The notes: generated by a model not told the origin, from the sequence alone. Shown: positions 35,028 to 44,571, counted from the first letter of the stretch. The stretch is 64,000 bases of DNA from Pseudomonas sp. LP_7_YM (GCF_004364435.1 NZ_SOCT01000001.1:372001-436000), one strand, 5' to 3'. Program-made: numbers and translations.

Positions 35028-35208
35028 TCAAAACCAGATCGCATCCCATAGCGGATTATCCTGTACTCGCTCTACCAGCCCTGCGCGTATAGGGTTGGCG
35101 ATGATGTAGCGGGTGGCGGGTTTTATGTCTTGTTCATGGCCGATAGCGCGGTCATGAAAGCTTCTTTGCCAAAACTGGCCGGACCTGCCCAGGTACGCGT
35201 TCACCACC
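35028..35208 (-). pseudogene. REP-associated tyrosine transposase (RAYT) remnant
   Basis: The minus strand encodes about 58 residues of a Y1-type RAYT C-terminus: VNAYLGRSGQFWQRSFHDRA, the helix DIKPATRYIIANPIRAGLVE and the end RVQDNPLWDAIWF before TGA. The catalytic HUH and Tyr part is missing. Such transposases spread REP/REPIN elements, which are present at 6.3 and 10.2 kb, so this is probably the relic of the local helper gene. Not functional. Confidence 0.82.
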
Positions 35209-35249
35209 GCAGGCCCTGTGGGAGACGCCAGAGGTCACAACGGCAGCGA

Positions 35250-36113
35250 CTACCTCCGCAGCCGAGGTTCTCGCTCAACGCAATCCACCAGAAAATCCAT
35301 CACCGCCTTCACCGAAGGCGAGCGTCGCAAGTCGGGATACACCGTCAGCCACAGGTCGCGGGCAGGGGGTTCGCTGTCAACGGGCAAGCGCTGGAGCGCC
35401 GGATCGTTGTCACCCACAGTGGTCGGCAGCACGACCGCGCCGACGCCAGACCGGGCCGCCATTTGCTGGGACATCAGGTCGCTGGCGGCGAACACCACGC
35501 AGCGATGCCGACGAATCTGGTGCAACCAGGCCTGTTGCGGCAGATGATCGCGACTGTCGTCGTAAGCGACAAACGTCCATTGCTCGACCGGGCGCCCGGA
35601 GAATTCAGTGTTGCCGTACAAGGCGAAATGCACCACACCGATTTTTCTGCGCACCAGCGCGTCTTCTTCCGGGCGGACCGTGCGCAGGGCGATGTCCGCT
35701 TCGCCTTTATCCAGCGCCGCCATCGAAAGTGACGGCAGCAGCACGACATTGAGCCCGGGGTGCTGCTTTCGCAATTCGGCGATGCGTGGGGCCAGGGTGT
35801 GAATCGCCAGCGAGGGCGGTGCGCTGACCCTGACGGTTCCGGCTATTTCAATACTGGCCAGGCGTGACAACTGCTGTATTTCACTGGACATCTTCGGCAT
35901 GGCGCTGAGGATACGGTTCAATGCGCGCCCGTCTTCGGTCAATGGCCGGCTTCTCGGCAGCCGATCCACCAGCCGCAGCCCCAGCGCCTTTTCCAGCGCG
36001 TCGAGGCGACGGCCCACGGTGGCGTGTTCGACCTGCAATTCGCGGGCCGCGGCCGAGAGCGACTGAGTACGCGCCAACACGCTGAAGAAATAAAGATCCT
36101 GCCAATCGAACAT
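35250..36113 (-). CDS. LysR-family regulator
   Basis: 287 residues. The N-terminus DWQDLYFFSVLARTQSLSAA with helix-turn-helix ARELQVEHATVGRRLDALEK belongs to the LysR branch that uses 'VGRRL' instead of 'VSRQI'. The effector domain shows VRVSAPPSLAIHTLAPRIAEL and GVGAVVLPTTVGDNDPALQ. It is divergent from the quinone oxidoreductase at 36251 with a 137-bp gap, so it probably regulates that gene. The inducer is unknown. Confidence 0.9.
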   Translation of the reverse strand: MFDWQDLYFFSVLARTQSLSAAARELQVEHATVGRRLDALEKALGLRLVDRLPRSRPLTEDGRALNRILSAMPKMSSEIQQLSRLASIEIAGTVRVSAPPSLAIHTLAPRIAELRKQHPGLNVVLLPSLSMAALDKGEADIALRTVRPEEDALVRRKIGVVHFALYGNTEFSGRPVEQWTFVAYDDSRDHLPQQAWLHQIRRHRCVVFAASDLMSQQMAARSGVGAVVLPTTVGDNDPALQRLPVDSEPPARDLWLTVYPDLRRSPSVKAVMDFLVDCVEREPRLRR

Positions 36114-36250
36114 CGGGTTATTTCCGAACGGATGGTGTGAAGGATTTGGGAATTATCGATCCGAGTACCGAGTTCTATCATGGATGCCACCATTGAGTGA
36201 CGTGGTATCTGCCACGGCGTCATGAATATTCGCGCAAGGAGTTCCCCCCC

Positions 36251-37252
36251 ATGAAAGGCGTCATGATCGAAAACTACGGCGGTTGCGAGGTGGTGCAGTT
36301 GCGCACCGACCTACCCAAACCTTGCGCCACGCCCGGTCAGGTGTTGGTCAAGGTCGCCTGTGCCGGAATCAATTTCATGGACGTGCACACCCGTCAGGGC
36401 AAGTACGCGACGTCTGTCACCTACCCGGTACGGTTGCCGTGCACGCTGGGCATGGAAGGATCCGGGGTCATCGTCGAGGTGGGCGAGGGCGTGCATAACC
36501 TCTGTGTCGGTGACCGCGTGGCCTGGTGCATCGCGTGGGGCAGTTATGCCGAGTACATCGCTGTGCCCGCGCAACGGATCGCAAAGATCCCCGACGGGAT
36601 TGGTTTTGATATGGCCGCAGCGGCTTTTTTTCAGGGCGCCACCGCGCACTATCTGGTGGACGACATTGCGCGACTGGATTCGGGCAGTACCTGCCTGATT
36701 CACGCGGCGTCCGGCAGCATTGGTCAGCTGTTGGTGCAGATGGCCAAGGCGCGAGGGGCGCAGGTGTTCGCCACCGCCAGTACCGAGCACAAATGTGCGA
36801 TTGCCCTCGAACGGGGGGCCAATCACGCCATGCTCTACGACCAGGGCCGTTTCGCTGACCGCATTCGCGAAGCAACCTACGGCCAGGGTGTTGATGTGGT
36901 GTTCGATTCAGTGGGCAAAAGCACCTTGCGCGACAGTTTCAGAGCCTGCCGTACTCGTGGTTTGATCGTTAATTACGGCAACGTTTCAGGCTCGATCACT
37001 GACCTTGACCCCATTGAACTGGGTGAGGCTGGCTCGCTGTTCCTGACCCGCCCGCGACTGGCCGATCACATGGCCGATGGCGTAACGGTCCAGCGCCGCG
37101 CCGATGCGGTGTTCGCGGCAATCCTCGAGGGATCGCTGAACATCGAGATCGAAGGGCGCTACCGGATGGAAGAGGTGCAGGCGATTCACGCCCGTATCGA
37201 GGCCCGTGAGCAGATCGGCAAGTCAGTGATGTGCATTGACGAAATCCATTGA
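36251..37252 (+). CDS. NADPH:quinone oxidoreductase (zinc-free MDR family)
   Basis: 333 residues of the QOR/zeta-crystallin branch of medium-chain reductases. Key blocks: VACAGINFMDVHTRQGKY, LPCTLGMEGSGVIVEVGEG, the NADPH site IHAASGSIGQLLVQMAKARG (about 148-167) and GVDVVFDSVGKSTL. The structural and catalytic zinc cysteines of alcohol dehydrogenases are absent. The enzyme reduces quinones or enones with one or two electrons. ATG at 36251 has AAGGAG nine bases upstream, separated by a run of eight C. Divergent from a LysR gene, its likely regulator. Confidence 0.88.
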   Translation: MKGVMIENYGGCEVVQLRTDLPKPCATPGQVLVKVACAGINFMDVHTRQGKYATSVTYPVRLPCTLGMEGSGVIVEVGEGVHNLCVGDRVAWCIAWGSYAEYIAVPAQRIAKIPDGIGFDMAAAAFFQGATAHYLVDDIARLDSGSTCLIHAASGSIGQLLVQMAKARGAQVFATASTEHKCAIALERGANHAMLYDQGRFADRIREATYGQGVDVVFDSVGKSTLRDSFRACRTRGLIVNYGNVSGSITDLDPIELGEAGSLFLTRPRLADHMADGVTVQRRADAVFAAILEGSLNIEIEGRYRMEEVQAIHARIEAREQIGKSVMCIDEIH

Positions 37253-37285
37253 GTCGCGGTTGAAGCCTCAGTCCCTGCCGTCACC

Positions 37286-37650
37286 TTGATCGAAACCAAT
37301 CAGTGCATGAGCCGCGTCGTTCAGTGCAACGGATTCACCTTTCTTGGTGGTCAGACCGCTAACGACCGGACGCTGGATATCAAGGAGCAGACTGCGCAGA
37401 TGCAGGAAAAAATCGACAACTGGCTGGCCAATGCCGGACGGGACAAGACCCGCATTTTCAGTGTGCAGGTCTGCTGTCGGCCATTCAGGCGAACTGCGCC
37501 CGGATGAACGAAGTGTGGGGACGCCTGGGCCCCGAAAGGCCACGCGCCGGCACGTGCCACGGTTGAATCACGCCTGGCCGCGCCGGATCTGCTGGTGGAA
37601 ATCACGGTTGTTGCCGCAGGTCGAGTCGTGAATGCGGGGACAGAAAACGT
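37286..37650 (+). pseudogene. RidA/YjgF-family gene, frameshifted
   Basis: Consecutive frames on the plus strand rebuild a RidA-type protein: RVVQCNGFTFLGGQTAND and AQMQEKIDNWLANAGRDKTR in the first frame, [13 protein letters not shown] in a second after a shift near 37470, and [20 protein letters not shown] in a third after a second shift near 37530. Each block matches the family in order, including the ESRLAxPDLLVEI core. At least two indels prevent translation, so it is a recent pseudogene. An intact, different RidA gene is at 61173-61577. Confidence 0.82.
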
Positions 37651-37688
37651 GTCTGCCTCCGCGTGCAGGAAGCGCTGCAAAGTGGAGG

Positions 37689-38669
37689 TCAGGAAAACCC
37701 GACCACGGCGTGAGGAACGTACGACGCCTCCAGCTCCGCACGTTCGGCGTCACTGAGCTCCAGCTCAACTGCCGCCAGCGCATCGTCCAGGTGACCGGGG
37801 CGCGAGGCGCCGACAATCGGTGCGCTGATGCCTGGATGCGAGAGCACCCATGCCAAAGCAATCTGTGCCGGCGCGACATTCCGCGCCTTGGCCACGCTGG
37901 CCACGGCTTCCACCACCTTGCGATCCGCATCTGCGGTATGGGCGTACAGCGACTTGCCGAACTCGTCGGAGTTGGCCCGCTCACTGCTTTCATTCCATCG
38001 GCGCGTCAGGCGGCCGCGGGCGAGGGGGCTCCAGGGCATCACGCCGATGCCTTGGGCTTGACACAGTGGCAGCATTTCGCGCTCTTCTTCGCGGTACAGC
38101 AGGTTCACGTAATTCTGCATGGTCGAAAAGCGCGTCCAGCCATTGGCGCTGGCGGTGTGCAGCATCGTTGCGAACTGCCAGGCAAACATGGATGAGGCGC
38201 CGATGTAGCGCACCTTCCCGGCCTTGACCAGATCGTGCAACGCCTCGAGGGTTTCCTCGATCGGCGTGTCGTAGTCGAAGCGGTGAATCTGGTACAGGTC
38301 GATATAGTCAGTGCCCAATCGGCGAAGCGAATTATCCGCCTCCTGCAGGATTGCCTTGCGGCTCAAACCGGCGCCGTTGGGGCCCGCATGCATGCGGCCG
38401 TGAACCTTGGTGGCAATGACGATTTCGTCCCGGCGGGCAAAATCCCTGAGCGCCCGGCCGACGATTTCTTCCGAGGTGCCGTCCGAATAAACGTTGGCGG
38501 TGTCGAAAAAGTTGATCCCGGCTTCGATTGCCTGACGGATCAGCGGGCGGCTTTGATCCTCGTTCAGCGTCCAGGGATGCGTTCCGCGCTCTGGCACGCC
38601 ATAGGTCATGCACCCCAGGCAGAGGGGTGAGACTTCAAGTCCGGTCTTTCCCAGCTTCGAGTACTTCAT
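37689..38669 (-). CDS. Aldo/keto reductase (YajO/Tas type)
   Basis: 326 residues. The fold and tetrad are canonical: [19 protein letters not shown] (Asp and Tyr, about 50-68), [10 protein letters not shown] (Lys) and [12 protein letters not shown] (His, about 131). NADPH-site residues are in [16 protein letters not shown] and [16 protein letters not shown]. It resembles YajO-like potassium-channel-beta-type reductases acting on aldehydes. ATG 38669 is chosen because AAGG lies 7 bases upstream; a second ATG six bases earlier is too close to it. Single gene, divergent from the GSP39-like SDR. Confidence 0.88.
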   Translation of the reverse strand: MKYSKLGKTGLEVSPLCLGCMTYGVPERGTHPWTLNEDQSRPLIRQAIEAGINFFDTANVYSDGTSEEIVGRALRDFARRDEIVIATKVHGRMHAGPNGAGLSRKAILQEADNSLRRLGTDYIDLYQIHRFDYDTPIEETLEALHDLVKAGKVRYIGASSMFAWQFATMLHTASANGWTRFSTMQNYVNLLYREEEREMLPLCQAQGIGVMPWSPLARGRLTRRWNESSERANSDEFGKSLYAHTADADRKVVEAVASVAKARNVAPAQIALAWVLSHPGISAPIVGASRPGHLDDALAAVELELSDAERAELEASYVPHAVVGFS

Positions 38670-38921
38670 GTGCATACCTTCTGAAAGTGTCAGTGGGGTA
38701 TTGATCGGGTATGTCCAGCATTCGTTCCGCGCGTCTGACCCAGCGGTGCGGGAGCTTCTGGCTCCACTCATCAAACAGGGTTGCGCAACCGCCTGATCTC
38801 TCAGGGCCGCGACGGTGGTCCGCTCGCAGGCGTGTTCATAAAAACTCCGAACTCCCCGGCTCGAATCAAAGTCCACCCTTCATGCGCACAAGGTGCGTGC
38901 GCACCCGTCGAGGAGAATGTC

Positions 38922-39779
38922 ATGACCGATTACCCTAAACCGCCTTTCAAACCTCAACAGCAACCGGTGCCTGGCGATCAAAGCCGGATGGAGCCGTACC
39001 CGGACTGCGGCGAGAAAAGCTACAAAGGCTCAGGAAGGCTGGTCAACAAGATTGCGCTGATTACCGGTGGCGACAGCGGCATTGGTCGCGCTGTCGCCAT
39101 TGCCTTCGCCCGGGAGGGCGCAGACGTTGCCATCTCGTACCTGGACGAGCATGAAGATGCCAAGGAAACCGCGCGCTGGGTCGAGGAGGCGGGCCGCCAA
39201 TGTCTGCTGCTGCCGGGAGACCTGGCGAAGAAAGAAAACTGCTCGGCCATCGTCGATGACACCGTTGCCAAATTCGGACGCATCGACGTGCTGGTCAATA
39301 ACGCCGCGTTTCAGATGAGCCACAACACTCTCGAAGAAATTTCCGATGAAGAGTGGGTTAAAACATTCGATATCAACATCACCGCCATGTTTCGGATCTG
39401 CAAGGCTGCACTGCCTTCGATGGCTGCCGGCAGCTCTATCATCAATACCAGTTCGGTGAATTCGGACACGCCCAAACCAACGTTGCTGCCTTATGCAACG
39501 ACCAAGGGTGCCATCGCCAACTTCACTGCGGGTCTTGCGCAAATGCTCGGCCCTCGCGGCATTCGGGTCAACAGCGTAGCGCCGGGACCGATCTGGACGC
39601 CGTTGATCGTGGCAACGATGACCGACGATGACGTCAAGAGCTTCGGTGAAGAAACGCCGTTGGGCAGGCCGGGGCAGCCCGTTGAAGTGGCGCCGATCTA
39701 TGTCCTGCTTGCCTCGGACGAGGGCAGCTACATCTCCGGGACTCGCTATGGCGTGACGGGCGGCAAGCCGATACTGTGA
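38922..39779 (+). CDS. General-stress SDR oxidoreductase (GSP39/YghA-like)
   Basis: 285 residues. The Pro/Gln-rich N-terminal extension (DYPKPPFKPQQQPVPGDQ, MEPYPDCGEKSYKGSGRL) is the hallmark of GSP39/YghA-type SDRs. The NAD motif is TGGDSGIG, followed by NNAAF, NTSSVNSD, the catalytic YATTK and RVNSVAPGPIWTP, ending SGTRYGVTGGKP. Substrate unknown; relatives are induced by ethanol, salt or drying. AGGAGA precedes ATG 38922. A close paralog with the same extension lies at 47519-48418. Confidence 0.9.
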   Translation: MTDYPKPPFKPQQQPVPGDQSRMEPYPDCGEKSYKGSGRLVNKIALITGGDSGIGRAVAIAFAREGADVAISYLDEHEDAKETARWVEEAGRQCLLLPGDLAKKENCSAIVDDTVAKFGRIDVLVNNAAFQMSHNTLEEISDEEWVKTFDINITAMFRICKAALPSMAAGSSIINTSSVNSDTPKPTLLPYATTKGAIANFTAGLAQMLGPRGIRVNSVAPGPIWTPLIVATMTDDDVKSFGEETPLGRPGQPVEVAPIYVLLASDEGSYISGTRYGVTGGKPIL

Positions 39780-39894
39780 CGCAACATCGTTGTGCGTCAC
39801 TGCGCGATGGGTGACGCGCTACGCTCCCTGCATCAAGGGCTCCTGCAACGGGGCCCTTTTCATTGACACCGACGGCGTGGAGGCCGGTATTTCA

Positions 39895-40392
39895 ATGCTT
39901 TTCGTCGTCATGCTGGGTGGCAATCACCCCCGTGCCAGGATCGAAGTGCACGATGTCGCATTTGTCGTCGCAGACAGCCTGGAGGCAGCCTATCCACAGT
40001 TGCGACAGGATTGGTTCGGCAGTCCCAAGGGGCTGCATATCGATTCATGGATGGCAGTGGAGGGTGTGGAAAAATGGCGTGTCGAACTAAGCCCGCTGGC
40101 GCCAGCGGCAGAGGCGAATCGGTTGTACTTCATCAATCTGGGGGGATACGAATCGCAGGTGTTTGGTGAATCCCACCATTACTTACTGGTGGTGGCGCGC
40201 GACAAGCGTGAAGCCATTTCCAAAGGCAAGCGGCACATGTTGGGCCACTGGACTCAGGCGCATACGGACGGGGTGCTGGATATTGATGACTGCTTGCCCA
40301 TCGACGCGGTGAGTGGTCGATTCGTGCATTTGGTCGAAGGACCGCACAACGGGATTGTTCAGCGAAACGACTATATCGTCATTTCCATCTGA
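39895..40392 (+). CDS. DUF1543 domain protein
   Basis: 165 residues from ATG 39895 with GGAGG 11 bases upstream. The DUF1543 core is evident: MLFVVMLGGNHPRARIEVHD, AYPQLRQDWFGSPKGLHIDS, and NRLYFINLGGYESQVFGESH, followed by VARDKREAISKGKRHM. The protein has an internal duplication-like pattern (two LGG blocks followed by the x-H-x-D region). Function is unestablished. It follows the stress SDR by about 115 bp. Confidence 0.82.
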   Translation: MLFVVMLGGNHPRARIEVHDVAFVVADSLEAAYPQLRQDWFGSPKGLHIDSWMAVEGVEKWRVELSPLAPAAEANRLYFINLGGYESQVFGESHHYLLVVARDKREAISKGKRHMLGHWTQAHTDGVLDIDDCLPIDAVSGRFVHLVEGPHNGIVQRNDYIVISI

Positions 40393-40468
40393 GGAAGAGA
40401 AGGTAACAGGAACGGGGAAGGCGCACTGTACAAGCTGCGCCGGGCGTTATCGCCGGACCCGTAAAGAC

Positions 40469-40987
40469 TTACTCTTTGGCAGCGTCGCCGCCATGAGCCT
40501 TGGCAAGGGCCTTGGCCTGCACCAAGTGAGCTTCCAGCGTAGGCAAGGTCTTCTGTGCAAAAGCTTTCAGCTCAGCATCTTTGCCGTTGGCTGCTTCGTC
40601 TTTGAAGATTTCAATGGTCGCTTCGTGAGCCTTGACCTGGTTGTTGGCATAAGCCTGATCGAAAGACTTAGAACTGCGCAGTTCAAGGATTAGCGCTTTG
40701 GTTTTGTCCAGCAGTTGCTGATTGGTGGAAACTTCAAGCTTTTTGCTGTCGGCAATGGCCTTGAGTTTTTCGTTCGCGGCAGTGTGGTCTTTAACCATCA
40801 TGTCTGCGAAGGATTTGACGTCGGCAGCGCTGCCTTTTTCCTGGGCCAGCTTGCCAGCCTCTACCTCAGCAACGCCTTTTGCCGAAGCATCTTCGACGAA
40901 ATCATCGTTGTCCGGAGCTGCGAAGGCGCCTTGGCAGGCCAGGGAAATAACTGCTGCAAGTGTCACTGTGCGAAATGTGTGAGCCAT
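40469..40987 (-). CDS. DUF4142 periplasmic protein
   Basis: 172 residues with a Sec signal (MAHTFRTVTLAAVISLACQG to AFA). The mature domain is a ferritin-like helical bundle typical of DUF4142: DDFVEDASAKGVAEVEAGKL, KSFADMMVKDHTAANEKLKA and AYANNQVKAHEATIEIFKDE with conserved Asp-His and Lys-x-His-Glu positions. Such proteins are associated with envelope stress and with general-stress regulons in many proteobacteria; biochemical function is unknown. Convergent with the DUF1543 gene. Confidence 0.85.
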   Translation of the reverse strand: MAHTFRTVTLAAVISLACQGAFAAPDNDDFVEDASAKGVAEVEAGKLAQEKGSAADVKSFADMMVKDHTAANEKLKAIADSKKLEVSTNQQLLDKTKALILELRSSKSFDQAYANNQVKAHEATIEIFKDEAANGKDAELKAFAQKTLPTLEAHLVQAKALAKAHGGDAAKE

Positions 40988-41228
40988 CTCATCGATCCTT
41001 GTTGTTTAGGTTATGTAGAAGCACTACGACTCTCGTGTGCCTGTGGTTAATCAGATAGGCCGGTGAGTGGAACGTTCAGCTTTTTTTAACGCTTGCGACC
41101 ATGGAGGCTTATAACCGAGACGCCAGGCCTCGGTATTTGCATGCAGAAGACACGCATGGAATTGCCGGACGTTTTAAGAGTCCACTCTCAATCACAAAGC
41201 CACTAATGACAATAAGAAGGGATGTCTT

Positions 41229-41465
41229 ATGAGTTGTTTGATATGCGCAGGGCCAGCGGAACAGTTCCCCTCCGTGGCCGACTGGGAAGAGCGCAAGTGC
41301 CCGAAATGCGGGCACTACAGGGTTTCCCAGGCATTGGTTCTGGCGCTAATGGATCAAGGTCAGATCTTCGATGTCCCCAAAGCCCGCGCCTGGCTCGCTT
41401 CACGACGGATGAATGCGTCAATCCCGCATATTCAGACTGCGCAAGGACTTCTGGTCAGCGAGTAG
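41229..41465 (+). CDS. Small zinc-ribbon-like protein
   Basis: 78 residues. Two CxxC pairs (MSCLICAGPA near residue 3-6 and RKCPKCGHYRVS near 24-27) form a rubredoxin/zinc-ribbon knuckle arrangement, followed by a helical segment QALVLALMDQGQIFDVPKAR. AAGAAGGGATG lies just upstream of the ATG. No signal peptide. Family not recognised; it could bind zinc and nucleic acid or a protein partner. Confidence 0.65.
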   Translation: MSCLICAGPAEQFPSVADWEERKCPKCGHYRVSQALVLALMDQGQIFDVPKARAWLASRRMNASIPHIQTAQGLLVSE

Positions 41466-41673
41466 AAGGGGTGCGCCGTTGAACTGGCTGATGAACGCAG
41501 AATGGAGCGGGTGTTTGCTATCACTGTTTTTATCAGCTGGCCTTGGAACGTGGCGCACTAAAATACCGCTCGTCGGTCAAGCGCCTAAAACTTTGAGCGT
41601 ATGCCATCTGACGTCGGACTTATAACTCGTGAGCAGACGAAAATTACTTCATCGTCTTGAACGGGAGAACCCA

Positions 41674-42813
41674 ATGAAAGCCATCGTTTACAACGGACCA
41701 CGCGACGTCAGCGTGCAAAATGTCCCCGATGCCAGAATTGAAAAGCCGACCGATGCAGTCGTTCGCGTCACGACCACCAACATCTGCGGTTCTGATCTGC
41801 ACATGTACGAAGGCCGCACCTCGATGGAAACCGGCCGTGTTTTAGGTCATGAGAACCTTGGCGAGGTCATCGAAGTGGGTGCCGGCGTCGACCGCATCAA
41901 GGTAGGTGATCGTGTGTGCCTACCGTTTAATATCGGCTGCGGGTTCTGCGAGAACTGTGAGAAGGGCCTGACGGGATTCTGTCTGACCGCCAACCCGGGC
42001 AGTGCCGGAGCCGCCTACGGCTTCGCCGACATGGGGCCATATCAGGGTGGGCAGGCTGAGTTGCTGCGTGTTCCCTACGCCGATTTCAACTGCCTGGTGC
42101 TGCCAGAAGATGCCCAGGAGAAAGAAAACGATTACGTGATGCTTTCCGATATCTTTCCTACCGGCTGGCACGCCACTGAACTGGCGGGCCTGTTGCCCGG
42201 CGAGAGTATCGCGATATACGGAGCCGGCCCGGTTGGTCTCATGGCTGCGCATGCGGCGATGATCAAAGGCGCTTCGCAGGTATTCGTGGTCGATAATCAC
42301 CCGGATCGTTTGAAACTCGCGGCACAGATGGGCGCAACGCCAGTCAACTCGCTGGAGAAGGAAGCGGTCGATCAGATTCTCAACCTCACCAACGGAAAGG
42401 GCACTGATCGCGGCTGTGAATGTGTCGGCTACCAGTGTTGCGACAAGCATGGGCATGAGGCGAACCATCTGACCATGAACAACCTGGTGGCGTCGACCAA
42501 GGCTACCGGGGGTATCGGTGTGGTGGGCGTGTTTGTCCCGCAGGACCCCGGTGCAAAAAACGAGTTGGCGAAGGAAGGCAAAATGGCTTTCGATTTTGGC
42601 ACTTTCTGGTTCAAGGGCCAGCAGATTCGCACCGGGCAAGCCAACGTCAAGGCTTACAACCGTCGCCTGGCGGAGCTGATTCATCATGACCGGGCCAAGC
42701 CCTCGCAGATCATCTCCCACAGCCTGAAACTCGACGAGGGACCGGATGCCTACAAGCATTTCGATGCTCGTGACGAGGGCTGGACCAAGGTGATCCTTAA
42801 GCCTGCGGCGTAA
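41674..42813 (+). CDS. Zinc-dependent alcohol/formaldehyde dehydrogenase (glutathione-independent type)
   Basis: 379 residues of the FdhA-like zinc MDR family. Catalytic zinc ligands are in TNICGSDLHMYEG (Cys) and GRVLGHENLGEV (His-Glu). Structural-zinc cysteines are in GCGFCENCEKGLTGFC (about 89-104). The NAD fold is IYGAGPVGLMAAHAAMIKG and VVDNHPDRLKLA. The block CECVGYQCCDKHGHEANH is characteristic of the glutathione-independent formaldehyde dehydrogenase group, which works on small aldehydes. GGGAG precedes ATG 41674. Probably aldehyde detoxification in this stress-gene run. Confidence 0.88.
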   Translation: MKAIVYNGPRDVSVQNVPDARIEKPTDAVVRVTTTNICGSDLHMYEGRTSMETGRVLGHENLGEVIEVGAGVDRIKVGDRVCLPFNIGCGFCENCEKGLTGFCLTANPGSAGAAYGFADMGPYQGGQAELLRVPYADFNCLVLPEDAQEKENDYVMLSDIFPTGWHATELAGLLPGESIAIYGAGPVGLMAAHAAMIKGASQVFVVDNHPDRLKLAAQMGATPVNSLEKEAVDQILNLTNGKGTDRGCECVGYQCCDKHGHEANHLTMNNLVASTKATGGIGVVGVFVPQDPGAKNELAKEGKMAFDFGTFWFKGQQIRTGQANVKAYNRRLAELIHHDRAKPSQIISHSLKLDEGPDAYKHFDARDEGWTKVILKPAA

Positions 42814-42946
42814 CGTATCACGCAAATCCTGCGCTTGGCCCAAAGGTCGAGGGCGTCAGGGCGACGATCATAGAAGTCAGGAATCAGGACCTGCGCACAT
42901 CAGGTGAGGGGTACGCAGGTCCGTCAATGCGTCTGAGGATTAAACA

Positions 42947-44047
42947 ATGATAACGATCCATCGTAATAAATTGGCATGGGCAATTTCTGCGTTAGGTGTT
43001 GTGGCAATGCTCCACGGCTGCGCCCGCGACCCGGAAAAGCATTCTGTCTCGGAACTGGCAGTCAGTGGCACCAAGAGCATGTTGCGCACCGATGCAGATA
43101 TGCAGAAAGTGCTGAACAAGTACGCCAGCTTTGACGCCAAGGCCGTGGAAAAAACCACACCGGCCGAAGCTCGTATGCAACCAACCATTGCGGACGCTGT
43201 GAAGGGTGTATTGGCTGACGAGAAACGCGACAGCACCCCGACCGTGCTAGTGCCGGGCATCACCACGCGAGATATCACGGTTCCAGGCGCGGCGGGCTCG
43301 CTGCCAGCCACTGTGTTCACCCCGAACGGCGCCGGGCCGTTCCCGGTCGTCTTGTATTTCCACGGCGGCGGGTGGGTGTTCGCTGACCGCAAAGTGTATG
43401 ACGGCGGTGCCCGTGGACTGTCGAAACAGGCCAACGCCGTGGTGATCTCGGTTGATTACCGCCTGGCCCCGGAGAACAAGTTTCCTGCGGCCCATGACGA
43501 TGCTCTGGCGGTCTATCGCTGGTTGACCACCAATGCATCGTCCGTCAACGGCGATCCGAAGCGCCTGGCATTGGCCGGTGAAAGCGCAGGCGGTAACCTC
43601 GCTGTAGCGACCGCTGTGGCGGCTCACAAAGCGGGTCTTACCGCGCCAAGGCATGTGCTGTCGGTGTATCCGGTTGCGCAGTCGAGCACCGACACTGAGT
43701 CGTACCTGAAGTACGCCGATGCGATGCCGCTTAATCGTCCGATGATGCTGTGGTTCATCTCGCAAGTGACCAACACCCCGGCCGATGCCAAGGATCCGCG
43801 CATCGATCTGGTCCACGCCAATCTGCAAGGTCTACCGCCGGTGACTGTGATCAATGCCGAGATCGACCCGCTGCGTGATGATGGCGCCCAACTGGAAACG
43901 GCCCTTCGTAGTGCAGGTGTCAGCGTCGAACGCAAGGTCTATCCAGGCGTGACCCACGAGTTTTTCGGCACCGCTGCCGTTGTGCAAAAAGCGCAGCAGG
44001 CGCAGGAGTATGCCGGTGAGCGACTAAAAGCCGACCTCGCGAAATAA
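42947..44047 (+). CDS. Alpha/beta-hydrolase esterase, lipoprotein
   Basis: 366 residues. The N-terminus (KLAWAISALGVVAMLHGCAR) is a lipoprotein signal with lipobox LHGC. A linker of about 90 residues precedes a hormone-sensitive-lipase-type domain with oxyanion motif HGGGWVFAD, nucleophile elbow GESAGGN, acid DPLRDDG and His in THEFFG. It is likely an envelope-anchored carboxylesterase acting on short acyl esters. ATG 42947 follows a purine-rich segment. A terminator follows directly. Confidence 0.88.
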   Translation: MITIHRNKLAWAISALGVVAMLHGCARDPEKHSVSELAVSGTKSMLRTDADMQKVLNKYASFDAKAVEKTTPAEARMQPTIADAVKGVLADEKRDSTPTVLVPGITTRDITVPGAAGSLPATVFTPNGAGPFPVVLYFHGGGWVFADRKVYDGGARGLSKQANAVVISVDYRLAPENKFPAAHDDALAVYRWLTTNASSVNGDPKRLALAGESAGGNLAVATAVAAHKAGLTAPRHVLSVYPVAQSSTDTESYLKYADAMPLNRPMMLWFISQVTNTPADAKDPRIDLVHANLQGLPPVTVINAEIDPLRDDGAQLETALRSAGVSVERKVYPGVTHEFFGTAAVVQKAQQAQEYAGERLKADLAK

Positions 44048-44068
44048 ACGGCCAATCGCGTTGCCATG

Positions 44069-44094
44069 CGCCGGTTCAATGAACCGGCGTTTTT
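44069..44094 (+). terminator. Terminator of the esterase gene
   Basis: Nine-bp stem CGCCGGTTC / GAACCGGCG with loop AAT and five T residues, 22 bp after the esterase stop. Confidence 0.85.
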
Positions 44095-44133
44095 GCATTC
44101 AACGCGGCGAACAGCGTAATGGGATATGCAAAC

Positions 44134-44571
44134 ATGACGATGAACACGCCTATCAGCGCGACTGATCTCAATATTCACCTTGGCGCTGGCGATGACCCGT
44201 CGTTGTTCAAGTGGTTGATTGCCAGCTTTCTGATGGGCAAACGCATACAAGGCGATATCGCCGCCGAGGCGTACCGGGTCATCGTGGAAAAGCATGAGCG
44301 CGATACTTCCCGCAAACTGGCTGGCTGCACTCATCGGGAATTGGTGAGGATGCTGGGAGAGGCGCGCTATACCCGCTATGACGAGTCCACCGCCGAACGC
44401 CTGCTGAAACTGAGTACCAAGCTCAACGCCGAATACGCAGGCAAGGTCACGGACATCCGCAAGCTCTGTGAAAACAGGGCCGAGTTCGCGGCCCGTCTGC
44501 AAGACTTCGAGGGCATAGGGCCAAAAACCATCGAGATATTCATGCGCGATGCAGAGGGAGTGCTTTTTTGA
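44134..44571 (+). CDS. Helix-hairpin-helix DNA-glycosylase-like protein
   Basis: About 145 residues. The C-terminal part contains a helix-hairpin-helix FEGIGPKTIEIFMRDAEG (about 123-140) as in endonuclease III/AlkA-type proteins. The N-terminal part (FKWLIASFLMGKRIQGDIAA) resembles the start of HhH-GPD folds. It is too short for a complete glycosylase and lacks an obvious Fe-S loop. ATG 44134 with GGGAT upstream is preferred; 44119 is an in-frame alternative. The DUF72 gene starts inside its stop codon (TTGA), so the two are coupled. Confidence 0.75.
   Translation: MTMNTPISATDLNIHLGAGDDPSLFKWLIASFLMGKRIQGDIAAEAYRVIVEKHERDTSRKLAGCTHRELVRMLGEARYTRYDESTAERLLKLSTKLNAEYAGKVTDIRKLCENRAEFAARLQDFEGIGPKTIEIFMRDAEGVLF

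Noticed and set aside
40420..40441. Hairpin GGCGCA/TGCGCC between the DUF1543 and DUF4142 genes
   Set aside because: The stem is short and no T run follows on either strand, so terminator function is not supported.
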